Below, in pieces: positions 24,401 through 35,600 of a DNA stretch of 64,000 nt (its first letter is position 1; every line of letters begins with the position of its first letter). Where the stretch lies: the NCBI GenBank assembly GCA_025917655.1, contig CP084611.1:3286001-3350000 (forward strand), in the 5' to 3' direction. The stretch comes from Chlorella sorokiniana. Taxonomy: Eukaryota; Chlorophyta; Trebouxiophyceae; Chlorellales; Chlorellaceae. Both the position numbers and the translations under genes were made by a program. Under the pieces are notes generated by a model. That model made no database searches, was not told the DNA's origin, and was given only the letters and a program-made list of their open reading frames with translations.

Positions 24401-26205
24401 CACACATGCGGCGACTGCTGCGACCGCGCTCCGCCCATTCCCTGGCTGCTGCTGGTCCCAGACATGCTGCTGCTGCTGCCGCTGTCATCCGGTGAGGAGG
24501 GGGACTGCTGCAGAGCCGCCAACACCTGCGCCAACGCCTGGCTGCCCTCCCTGACCCGCTGGGACGGCACGTGTGCCACGCCGCTGCCGCCGGTTGCAGG
24601 CGGGGCTGCCGCCGCTGCAGGCAGAAGTGGACTGGGAGGGCTGCCGGGTGGCTGGCTGTGCAGGGGCGCGTCGCGGGGTGGTGAGGTGGCGGCCCGGGCA
24701 TCTGCAGGGAGGCTCTGTGCCCCAGCCCCTCCAAGGCCCTCATCCTGCTCCCCCTGCTGCTCCTGTTCACCCCCTTGCTGCTGCTGCTGCTGCTGTGTGC
24801 GCAAGGCTTTGCCGGCGTGCCTACGCCCGCCCGCCCGCTGCTGCGCCCGACTGCCTGAGGCTGTCTCTTCCCCAGCTCCTGCCGCTGCTGGCTCCCCTCC
24901 GGCTGCCGCACTGCTGCTGCCTGCCTGGTCGTCTGCCAGCCCGCCACCGCCGCCGCTGCCGATTGCATCGGTGTGGGCATCTGCCGGCAGCGGAGCCTGT
25001 GGCTGCGAAGCAACCGGCGCTAGGGGCAGGGCCGGCGGGTGAGCCCGCTGCTGCTGTGGGGGTCGCCGCCGCCGCAGGCCAGGCACGTTGTACTGGGCCA
25101 CGAGGAGCTGCTGCTGCTTGCCGCCGCCAGCCAGCAGGCGGGCGGACGAGGGCCGCTTGCCCAGCAGGGGCCGAGGTGAGGTTGCTGCGGGAAAGCTGCG
25201 CCCCCTGCAGCACTCTGCTCTGCCGTGAACGCCTGCCGCTCCTCCTGCCCGCGACCAGCCAGCTGCTGGCCCTCATGCTGTTTGACGGGGACGGCGCCAG
25301 CTGCAGGGCGCCAAAACGTGGCTGTGACGGCCCAGGCGACGCCTGCTGGCTCCCGCCGCGTGCCTGCCGCCTTCTGCCCGGCTGCTGGGACGCCGGCGAT
25401 GCCTGGGACAGGCGCTGCAGCGAGAGGCAGCCAACGGCTGTGTGACGCGTGCATGGCATGGCGGCGCACCTTTGCAGCAGTTGGGCAGGGCATAGCGTGG
25501 CACGCACCTTGTTGGGCTGAGGGGTGTGGCTGGGTCCCTGGCTGGGCTCAGACAGACTGCTGCTTGACGAGCAGTCGTCAGCGCCGTCAACCTGAGGGAT
25601 GCCACGCCCGGCTGGTCACGCTGCTGCTGCTGGTGCTGGTGCTCAGCGCCTGGCTGGGCTGCCTGCACCGGCTCAGCCTCCTGCTGGGCAGACACGCCCC
25701 GCTGCTGCTGCTGCTGCTGCTGCTGCTCAAACAGGCTCATCGCCCGCAAGTACACAGCGTCCTCCTCCTCCTCCGCTGCTGTCGCTGCTGCGCCTGCTGA
25801 GGACACAGCGGGCGCCGCCGCCTGGGCTGTGCCTCCAGGTCCTCAATGTCGGGCCCCCACTGCCGGCCGCCCTGGCAAGGGGCTGGGCTGCCCCGCTGCC
25901 CAGGTGCTGCCCTCCACGCCTGACCACAGCGTGCTGCTGCGCGGCTGCTGCTGCCCTGCCCCCAGCCTGGCTCGCCGCTCTGCAGCCACTGATCCGGAGG
26001 CCCTCCCTGCGCGGCAGCCCGCCGCTCCTCCTCCTCATGAGCCATCTGGCTGGCAGCCAGGATGTCCTCACACTCCTGCCGCCTGCTGGCCGCTGCCTGC
26101 TGCAGCGCAGACTGCGCCCGCGCCAGCGCCGCCTCCTGCTGGCTGCCCGCCGGGCTGCCGGCCGCCTGGCTGGCGCTGCCGGCTGGGGCCACAGCAGGGA
26201 GGCTG

Positions 26206-26240
<35 letters not shown>

Positions 26241-28920
26241 CTGGGGGCCAGGCTGATGGGCGTGCCGAATGCGTCGGCGTGGTCTGCCAGCGCCGCCAGC
26301 AGGGCCTCCTCCTCCTCCTCGCTGCTGCTGGCGCCGCCGTTGGCATGGTCAGCGGGGTGCCCTCCGCTCGCATCTGCGCCGCAGTTCAAGGAACCCAAAG
26401 GGAGGCAGCGGCCGTGAGTGGTCCGTTTCAGCGCAGCGGGTTGGTCAACGGCCCGCCCCCAGGGCTCGGCCCGCAAGTCAGCCCACCTGCAGCCATGCCC
26501 AGGCCTCAGCGTCCAGCTGCAGCTGCGGGGCAGCCGCCGGCGCCGCCTCCCCCTGCTGCGCCTGCTGCGTCAGCGGCCGGCGCTGCTGGCGCCGCTGCGC
26601 CGCCTGCGTCAGCTGGCTCATCAGCAGCTGCTCGTCCAGCAGAGGGGCGTGCACCCCCGCCCCCATCCAGTCTGCTGCGGCTGCTGCCAGCGCTGCTGCA
26701 GGAGGGCCGCGGCCGGCGTGACGGGCGTCTGCTGCGCGGCAGCAGGCGGCGCTGGCGGCGCACATGGCCGGCCAGGCTGCAGCTCAGCAGCTTCCGCGCC
26801 TGCTGGAGCAAGCGCCTGCGGCAGGGGGTTGGCCCCACGTCTTCATGCGACTCTGGGATAAGCACCCTGTTGGCTGGCTGCGTCAGCGCCAGCAGCGGCG
26901 TCGCATGCGCCCAGGGGCTGAGGGGCTTGGGCGAGCCAGGGCTGCCGGCTGCCGCGCTGGCTGCCGCTGGATGTGGGCCCGGCGTGGCTGCCGGGTGCTC
27001 TGCCGGCGCCGCCTGCAGTGCTGCCAGCTGCTGCGCCTGCTGCGCCTGCTCGGCCGCGATGGCCTCGAACTGCTGCCGCACGGCGTGCACAGCGTGGCTC
27101 AGCGGGCGCGGGGTGCGCGGCGGCGCGGGCGGCGGGTCGGGGATGCCGCTGGGGCCACACCGGCCCGCCTCCTCCACCCATGGGGGCCAAGCTCTCTACC
27201 ATGCGCACCTCGGGCCCCGCTTCGGCCAGCGGCAGGCGCACCAGCTGCAGCAGGGACGGCGGCATCAAGCATGGTCTGCTGGCAGCGGAAGCAGCGTGTC
27301 ATATCGGGCGCTCCCTTCCCGGGGGCGGCGGTGCAGCCCCTTGCCTGCTGCCGGTTCAGGATGTGCTCCGCGGCGGCATCCAGCTCCAGCTGGCAGCTGC
27401 TCTGCCGCGGGGGCGCCTTGACGGGGCGCCCGCCGGTGGCCCTGGCCGGCCCGCCGCTGCCGCCTGCAGCCCACAGCCAGGCGCTGGGCGTGTTGGCGGC
27501 GGTCCACAGCCGCTGGCTCTGGCTGGCGCTGCTGCCTGGCGTGCCGGCCTGCCCTGCGCCCTGAGGCAGCAGGCTGTCTGCCCCCGGCTCGCTTTCCACC
27601 ACCAGCTGGCGGGTGGCCCAGCCGCGGCGCTGGCGTGTGAAGGCCGGAGGCAGGGGCGCCCTGCACAGCAGCAGGGGCGCGACACAGTGTGAAAGCCAGG
27701 TGCTGCCGCACCGAGGCGGGGCAAGCCAGAGGTGTTGCCCGCCCGGGCGCCCGCTCTCGCCTGAAGCGGGCGTGGGCCAGGCGCAGCCGGGCCATGCCCG
27801 ACAGGTTGAAGTCGATCTTGAGCTGGAGCAGGTAGGGCAGGTGGCTCTCGTGGGGCTCCCACACGCGGCTCATCACCGCGCCGCCCTGCACCAGGGGCGC
27901 AGGCAACGGGAGGGGCGGCTGGGCCAGCTGGAGGCGTGGGAGGTCTGGCGGCGCCCAGGATGGGGGCATGCAGGGCGCCCACCCTGAGAAGGTCGGCGGC
28001 GCGCCCCACATCCCGGGGTTGTACAGCAGCACCTTGGCCCACACGCGCTCCCCTGCAGCAGGCCAGGCAAGGGGGCCGTCGACGCGCTGCCTGGAGGCAC
28101 GCGGGGCTGCAGGCGCAGGCACGCCCATGGGGCTCAGGCAGGCTGGGGGCGCGGCGGCAGCAGGGGGCGGCAGCAGGGGCGCACCGCGTGGTAGCCGTAG
28201 AAGGGGGTGCCGCGTACGAGGGTGACGCTGAAGACGCGCTGGCGCCCGCCGGGGGCATTGCTGCTGGGGCTGGCAGGCTGGTGGTGCGGCTGCTGGGGAG
28301 GGGCGCCCGCCGCGCCTGGCGGCTGCTGCCGCTGCTGCTGCTGCTGGTAGGAGGAGGCGGTGTTCAGGGCTGTCTCCAGCGCAAAGGCCAGCCGGTTCAA
28401 CACCCAGTGAGCTGCGCCAAGGGGGCAAGGAGCAGGATTGGTGGGGGCGGGCAGCGCTGCGGCAGACGGCCGCCGCGGCGGCGCCTCACCCTCTGCCGCG
28501 TCCTGCGGAAGGTCGTCTGGGTACGGCACGTAAAAGTAGGGGAACACCTGCGGTGAGGGGACACCGGCCTAGGGTTGGGGGTCTGCAGGCTCAATGCCAG
28601 CAGCATGCTCCTGCGGATCAAGCACCAGGGCGGCCCACCTTGTGCAGGTGCAGGCAGCACTTTTGGCCGGCGGGGGTGCTGCCAAAGATGCGCACCACCG
28701 GCACCTCCTGGATGGCACACCCCGCCAGCTGCGACCAGCACGCATCCATGCCAGGCAGGGGCGGGGCCATGTAGTGCTCCAGCTGGACGATGCGCATGAC
28801 AAACTCGTCAGCTGGCAGCGGCGTGGCGGCGGGGGTGGCGGCAGCGGCGCCAGCGGCGGCAGCGCTGCCGGGCTGGTTGCCCGCAGCCTGCCTCCCTCCA
28901 AGGCCCTCCATCCCGATCAT
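15460..28920 (-). CDS. REV3: DNA polymerase zeta catalytic subunit REV3
   Basis: Family B translesion polymerase that extends from mismatched or damaged primer ends. The N-terminus is typical: EFVMRIVQLEHYMAPPLPGM, VPVVRIFGSTPAGQKCCLHL, FPYFYVPYPDDLP and LLQLKIDFNLSGM (28920 down to about 27780). A long Gln/Ala/Pro-rich linker with several polyQ runs follows (about 27700 to 21000). Next come the exonuclease-like region (DPDVLLGYEVQ near 20165; FGIDFYSVLSRGSQYRVESM near 19350-19120), polymerase motif A split by an intron (LDFQ near 18980, SLYPSMIIAYNLCFSTCLG near 18770), motif B (LNARQFGLKLIANVTYGYTA near 18280), and motif C YGDT-DSMFV split between 17905 and 17720. KVYHPCVLMSKKRYVGFAYE follows. 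The C-terminus has the cysteine pairs CAVC/CERC and CLHC/CDSLDC (15930-15560), which bind Zn and the 4Fe-4S cluster. ATG at 28918-28920, TGA at 15460-15462. Small frame slips occur, for example near 20090. It runs divergent from the SET gene. Confidence 0.96.
21385..21418 (-). repeat. CAG/CTG microsatellite, polyQ in REV3 linker
   Basis: About eleven CTG-type units (one TTG) on the plus strand read as a glutamine run in the coding frame of REV3, between the polymerase core and the N-terminal domain. Confidence 0.85.
23233..23487 (-). repeat. 51-bp coding minisatellite, five copies, in REV3
   Basis: Five adjacent copies of exactly 51 bp encode a 17-residue unit of the form MAG-T/P/A-DGGAEGAEPADA. 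Copies start at 23233, 23284, 23335, 23386 and 23437 and differ by a few bases each. Because 51 is a multiple of three, copy-number change would not break the frame. The repeat lies in the acidic part of the disordered linker. Confidence 0.9.
24776..24796 (-). repeat. CAG/CTG microsatellite, polyQ in REV3 linker
   Basis: Seven TGC/CTG units on the plus strand give a short glutamine run in the REV3 frame. Confidence 0.75.
25701..25727 (-). repeat. CAG/CTG microsatellite, polyQ in REV3 linker
   Basis: Nine uninterrupted GCT units on the plus strand encode a glutamine run (context LFEQQQ...) in REV3. Confidence 0.8.
26207..26239 (-). repeat. CAG/CTG microsatellite, polyQ in REV3 linker
   Basis: About ten to eleven CTG-type units, the longest pure run in the gene, encode glutamines in the REV3 frame (context PSQQQ...QQAA). 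Confidence 0.85.
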
Positions 28921-29666
28921 CTCATTCGTTGTCGGTCAATTAGGGGTCAGGAGGTGGCCACGACAAGCCAAAGCCTTCTGAGCGGGTCGAATACCGCTCT
29001 GGCCGGTTTGGCATGGCTGCCTGAGCCACCTGGTGATGCATAAATGAAGAAAGGAGCTTAAATGATACGCGTCTCGCGAGCCTCAACGAGTTAACGTGGC
29101 ATGCTTTGCCTGAGGCCGGCGTGGCGCCCAAATGGTGAATCGTGGCGGCTGTTCGTTTGCAACAGCTATTGACTGCGCCTCCTTGCCACAACAGAGAAAC
29201 ATCGACATCAGCTAACGAAGGGACGCAACGAGCACGCGCGCCTCTCGACTCTCAGGTTTGGAGCGTGCCCCCAGCGCTGCTGCTGCTGGAGAGCCACGGT
29301 ATAAGTTTCTCATGGGATTTCAGGGGCAGCGACTCCTAGGATAGCTGGCAGAGGGCGCTGAGCAGGGGGCGCCAAGCAATGAGAGTGCTGCCTGGCAGCA
29401 CTTTTTGGCGCCTCGCTGCCTTTTTCGCAACCCAACAGCTGCATGCAATGTGGTGATGCCGCATGAGGCGCTCGTTCCCTCGATCGGGGGCCGCTCTGCC
29501 CATCAAGCCGCCGTCCCTGAGCGCAGACAGCGTGCGAGCACCATCTGCTTGCACCTGGCTGCAGGAATCCTGGCGCCGCGGACCGCAAACCCGGCCAAGA
29601 GCCGTTGGCAGCAGCGGCGGCAGCAGTGGCGGCAGGCGGCGGCGGCAGGGGCACCAGCCGCCCGCC
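28921..29666. promoter_or_regulatory. Divergent promoter region between REV3 and the SET-domain gene
   Basis: 746 bp between the two start codons, clearly less GC-rich than the flanking genes. It contains an AT-rich island near 29036-29080 (ATGCATAAATGAAG, CTTAAATGATAC) and a TATA-like GGTATAAG at 29300-29307. An in-frame upstream ATG for the SET gene lies at 29463. Upstream of the REV3 ATG, a two-codon minimal ORF (ATG AGA TGA) overlaps the start context. Confidence 0.6.
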
Positions 29667-32600
29667 ATGCCCACGGCAGACTATGAGGCAGTCTGCGCCC
29701 AGCTCTCAACACCAGAGCTGGGCGCAGTGGCACAGAGTGAAAACATAGTGTGGGGTCAGCTGAAGGGCTACCCTTACTGGCCGGTGAGTTTGCATTGCAG
29801 CCGAGCTGCGCGCGGTCCCTGCAGCGCGGCGGCGTGCAGCCATTTTGCTGGCCAGGCAGGCGCCCCTCGCAACAGGCCCCTGCTGCTCAGCGTTGCATGG
29901 ATCTGATCAAGCGGCAGCCCTGATGTCGCTGCTGCCGTTGCACCGCTGCGCAGGCCCAGGTCATGGCCCCCAGCGTGGCTGCACGGGGACGAGCAGCTGC
30001 AGAGCTTCAAGAAGGGCAACGCGCACAGAGCGGTGCAGTTTTTTGGCGACACGAGCAAGAGCTGGTGGGTGCGCCCGGTTGCGTCTGTCATGGGTTCCTG
30101 CGCAGCCTGCCTCGCCCGCAGGCGCCGTGACCACGCCGCCCCCCTGCTGCCCACGCAGGCTGACCGACAACAACGTCGTGCCCTGGTTGGAGGGCTGCCG
30201 CAAGGGCATGCTGCACACCAAGAGCAAGGGCCTGCACTCCGCCGTGCTGGACGTCCATGCCTTTTTGCAGACGGGCGTGCTGCCGCTCGGCTGGTGGCAG
30301 AAGGCGCACAAGCTGTCGCCTGTGAAGAAGGCGGCGGCGGCGGCCCAGGCCGAGCTGGCCGCGCCCAAGGCCGCGCCCAAGAAGGCGCAGCCCAGGAAGA
30401 AAGCGCCCAGCAAGGCTGCCAGCACATCGGCGGCCACCGCTGCGGCCGCGGAGAGCGACGTGGAGATGCAGGAGGTTGAGGCGGCGGCCCAGCCCGACGT
30501 GCCAGCTCAGCGTGCAGTGCTAGCCACGGAGGCGGCACTCCCAGAGGCTGCCACGGAGTCCGCGCAAGTTGCTGCACCGCAGGCGGTTGGGGGCGCCACA
30601 CCCACGGGGCCGGCGACGGCGCCGCCGCAGCTGCAGCGCACGCTTCTGCGCAGCCGCCTGCTGCCAGCAACGGCGGCGGCAGCCTGGGCGGCGCCGCGCG
30701 GCCGGCGGGCAGCGGCTCCACCTCCACCCGCGACATGCTGCGCAGCGTGTTCAACCGCATCAAGCTGCTGCACCCAGCGGCGGCGCGCCTGGAGACCCCC
30801 AACTCGGTGGTGGACCTGCTGGCGGCGCTGCGCAAGCACTTTGGGCCCGCCATGGCCCTGGCCACGGAGCAGCTGGTGGGGGAGAGGGCTGCGGGGCGGG
30901 GTGGTGGTGCAGGCAGCTGGGTTGCCCTGGTGTTGTTGGCGGGCTCTGCTGCGACCCTTCTGCTGGTGGCTGGCTGCCCAGCACCAGCGCCGCACCCACC
31001 GCCCCCCCCCCCCCCCATCGCAGCGCGGCAAGGACGCCAACGACCTGCTGGCCGCGCTGTTCAGCTGGGCCGCGAGGCGGGCCATTGCCCCCGAGGACGT
31101 GGAGCGCTGCTTCCCGCTGGTGCCGCACGGCAAGGTGCTGATGCCCTACGCGCTGTGGGACCGCATCGCCGACCTGGGTGAGCCGGGCTGCTGCTGCTCT
31201 TCCTGTGGGAGCTCGTCGCAGGAGCGCCGCAACACATGCGCGGCGCACCTGGCAGGTTGTTGGTGCTGCTGCCCGCAGCGAACGCGGCCTCACTGTGCAC
31301 CAGGCTCAGCACGTGTGCTGCCCTGGTCGAGCTGCCCGCCGACCAGCCCACGCCTGCCCCTCCCTGCCAGGCCTGTACCCGCTGCACTGGCAGCTGCCGC
31401 TGACCAGGGACCAGGTGGAGCAGGGGCAGCGCGACGGCGCCGCGGGCAACCCGCACCCCACGCCGCCCCCGCCTGCCGCGTGGCGGCGCCTGGCGCGGCG
31501 GCCGTGCCTGCGGGCGCTGCGCCGCCCAAGAAGAAGCGGCCGGTGGAGGCAAGGAGCCTGAGCGAGCCGCGGGCGGCGCGAGGCGCGCAGCGGCAGCAGG
31601 GTGCGTGGCTTGTCTGTGGCGGCGCCGTGTCTGGGAGGGCGCCTGCCGCCCGTGTGGCTCGGCCCGGCCCGCCGCGCCCTCGCCACCAGCGCTGCCCCCC
31701 CCGGCCCCCCCCCCCCGCAGACCTGGATGCTGATTACGAGCCGGCTCAGCGCCCCGTGCGGCGCCACTCCACTCTGGCAGTCCCCTCCCGCTTTGCGCTG
31801 GAAAGCGCCGCCACCTGCGCCGCCGCCGACCGCCCGTCCAGCCCCTCGCTGACGGCGGAGGAGGAGGCGGCAGCGCGCGGGCGGTGGCGGCGGGGCGTGG
31901 CCCAGGCTTGGCGGTGTTGGATGGGCGCATCGTGAAGCCGCGCCCGGCAGCAGCTGGCCCGGCCCCAGCCCCGAGGGCTGGGAGGGGCGCGAGGCCCCGG
32001 CGCTGGAGGGGCGCAACGCGCTGCCCTCCTACCTCCACATCCGCCAGAACGTGTGGGTGTCCCGCCCCCGACCCAAGTGAGCGGGGGCCGCCGCCTCGCT
32101 GCCCAACCAGGCCGGCCACACCCACCAGCTTGATGCCCGCCCTGCGCTGTGGCTGCCCGCCTGACCGCCTGCTCTCGTTGGCGCCCCCTCCCCCTCGCAG
32201 GCGTCTGCAGCGCGACGACATCCCGGTGTGCAACTGCCATGCCCGGCGGGGCCGTCCGTCAGCAGCCGCAGGCAGGCGCTGGAGCAGGCGGCGGCGCAGC
32301 GGCAGCAGGCGGCCTGGGAGCAGCAGGCGGCCGCCGCCGAGCAGCAGCGGCTGGCGGCGCCGGCCCCCCGCCAGCTGCAGCGGCTGCGAGCTCCGCGCCG
32401 CTCACGCCCGCGCCCGAGGTGCAGCCAGCGCCCAGGCTGCGCCGCAGCAGGTGCCGGTGTGGGCGGATGCGGAGCCGGCCCCGCCCTCGCGCTCCCCCGA
32501 CGGCGGCAGCAGCGCAAGAAGCGCGTGCGGCGCACGGACTGGGAGGGGCGCAAGTGCGACTGGTGCGGCGTGACGGAGACCTCCAACTGGCGGCGCCACC

Positions 32601-35600
32601 CCGACAACCGCGACATGCTGCTGTGCAACCAGTGCGGCGGCTACGTGCGCAAGCACGGCAAGCTCAGCCAAGAGCGGCGCGACCGCGTGGCGGCGCAGCA
32701 GGTGGCGGTGGCCATGGCCACGGCGGCGGCGCCGCCGCCAGGCGCGGCGCCGCTGCACGCCGCCAACGGCCTGGGCGGGGCCGGGGCCGCCGGCGCCGCC
32801 TTCTCCCTGCCCAATGGCACCATGCCGCCGCTCTTCCAGGCAGCGCCGGTGACCATGCCGCCGCTGGGCACGCTGCCGCCCATGCCGCCGCCGGAGCTGC
32901 ACGCGGAGGGCATGGAGGTGGACGAGAAGGAGGAGGGGGAGGGGGCAGCGCAGCACGAGGCGCCGCCTATTGAGAACGCAGCGGCGTCGGAGTGCCTGCC
33001 GGGTGGCGCGGCCGAGCTGGCGGGCTTGGCACCCGTGGCAGCGCAGGCGCAGGTGCAGCAGCAGCAGCGGCAGCAGCAGGCAGGGATGGAGGCGGAGGAT
33101 GATGCGGCAGTGGCTGCCCTCCTCGCGGCGGCGTTTGCGCCGTGGCAGGCCCAGTTGACGGCGCTGCGCGAGCAGCGGCAGGCGGCGGCGGCGGTTGCGG
33201 CGGCGGCATGCGCGCCGTTTCAGGCGCAGCAGCCGGCCCCGATTGAGGTAAAGCTGGAGCCGCAGGCAGGTGGCCCCGCTGCCCCGCCCCCTGCGGCGAT
33301 GGCACCCAAGCTGGAGCAGCTGCCGGCAATGGCTGCCTGCTTGGAGGCTGCGGCACCAGCCGCGCAGCGCCGCATCTCAGCTGCCGCCGCGCCGCCGCTG
33401 CCGCCCCGACCCTCACCCGCACCGGCAGCGGCAGCCTGCGGCGAGCTGCGGCGGCGGGGCGGCGGCCGCGGCCCAGCCCCAGGTTGGCTGCGGCGACAGC
33501 TGCCTCAACCGCCTCAGCTTCATCCACTGCGACCGCTCCACCTGCCCCTGCGGCGAGCGCTGCACCAACCGCCCGTTTGTGGAGCTGGCCTCCCCCGCCA
33601 TGGAGGTCTTCCTCACCCCCGACAAGGGGTGGGGGTGCGCGCCTCCGCCTTCATCCCCCGCGGCTCGTTTGTGGTGGAGTACGCGGGGGAGGTGATTGAC
33701 GACCGGGAGTGCAGCCGGCGCGCGGAGGAGGCAAAGGCGCGCAACGAGCCCCACTTCTACATGATGGAGATGGCGCCCGGTGGGTGGGGGAGGCCAGCCA
33801 GGGGCTGCGCCCCACCGCTGGCGGCACTGGCAGGGGAGAGCAGCCTGGCGGGCCATCCCGTGCGGGCATAACAGCATAACAACCCAGCTGCCCAGCACCG
33901 CCGCTGCCCTCCCATACCACCACCCCCTTTGTCGCTTTGCTGCTGCCCAGGCCTCATCATCGACGCGCGCAGCAAGGGCAACGTGGCGCGCCTGCTCAAC
34001 AGCAGCTGCGACCCAAACTGCGAGACGCAGAAGTGGCACGACGCGGGCAACAGCGAGGTGGGGCGGGCAGCCGGGCTGGGCCAGCCCCAGGGCGCTGCAC
34101 CCACATGCACAGGGGCCCTGCCTCCCCCTGCGCCTGGGCGTCGCGTGGCTGCTGCACACCCGCTGAGGCAGCCACCCCCGTATGACACCCACAACCTCCC
34201 CCTCCACCCCCTCCACCCACCCACACACACACCCACCCACACACACGCACATGCTCAGGTTCGCGTGGGCATCTTCACGCTGCGCGATGTGCTGCCGGGG
34301 GAGGAGCTGACCTACGACTACCAGTTCCAGCACTTTGGGCTGGCGGCGGCGGCGGGGGCGTACCGCTGCAAGTGCGGCGCCCCCAACTGCCGCGGCACCA
34401 TGGACACCCACCCCGAGCGCACGCGGGTGGGCGCCCGCGGGGCTGGCTGCGGGGCTGGCTGCGGGGCTGTGGCTGCGGGGTGGAGCCGACGGGCCTGCTG
34501 GTAGGGCCTGATGGAAGCTGAGGGCTGCTGCCCACACGCACACCCCCACACGCGCCCCCTCCTCACCCAAGCGGGCCCTCAACCTCAGGGCCCCCCCCGC
34601 GCCTTCCCACATAACACCCCCTCCACACACACACACACACTCCCAACCCGCACCCCCTGGCAGGACTTTGGGCGCCGCCTGGACGTGTGGTGGCCCGCGG
34701 AGCGCCGCTACTTCCGGGGCACCATCACCGGGTACAACGCGGCGCAGCAGCGGCACACCGTCAAGTACGACGACGGCGACAGCGGGCGCCTGTTCCTGCC
34801 AGCAGAGAAGTACAGGTACGTGTACAGCGGGGACGGGAGGCACGCCAGGCTTGGGCGCTGCGAGGTTGGTTGCAGGACGGCCGGTGCCTAAACACCCCCG
34901 CAACGTGCCTCCTGCCCAGGTGGGTGGATGAGCACGGCCACGTGGTGGGCGACACACACGAGCCGCAGGCGGGGGCGGCGGCAGCCTTGCGCGCCAAGAA
35001 GCGCGGGGCGGCCGGCGCCTCCGACGGCAGCAGCGGCAGCGGCGGCGCCAAGCGCCAGAAGCGGGCCGCCCCCGATCCGCTGGGCGGCGTCGGCAGCAGC
35101 GGCAGCGACCTGCAGTCAGCGGGGGCCGCGCCTCCCGCTGCTCAGGCCCCAGGCGGCGACGCGGCCATGCCGCAGGCCGGCGACGAGCCGGCGCCGCCGC
35201 TGCAGCAGGGCGCGGTTGCGGCTGCGGCGGCCGCCCTCCCCGTCAGCCCTCGCGCGCAAATGGGCGCTGCCCCGCGCCGCTGCCCTTCCAGCAGGCCTCT
35301 CCCAACAAGGTGCTGGACACCTACACCGCCTTCAACCTGGCGGCGCAGCTGCCCGGCGCCGTGCCCGCGTCGGCCGCCGCCTGGGCGCTGCCGCCGCCGG
35401 TGGCGCTGCCGGCGGGGCGGCTGGACATCCCGGGGCTGCGCGTCCACGCCATGCCCAGCAGCCTGCTGCCGCCGCCCGCGCAGGCACGTGGGGGCGCGCA
35501 CAGGCCTTCCTTCACCTGTGCACTGCAGCCGGGTGTTCATGCACGCAGCCTGCGCGGCTTGCTGGTTGGGTTGTCCATCCGCGCGCGCTGCCCTCCCTCT

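Noticed and set aside
21000-27700. A separate glutamine-rich gene between the N-terminal and polymerase parts of REV3
   Set aside because: The same strand is coding-like throughout. Recognised REV3 N-terminal and catalytic domains flank it in the right order, and no promoter-like AT-rich gap is seen. REV3 proteins normally have a long disordered linker here.
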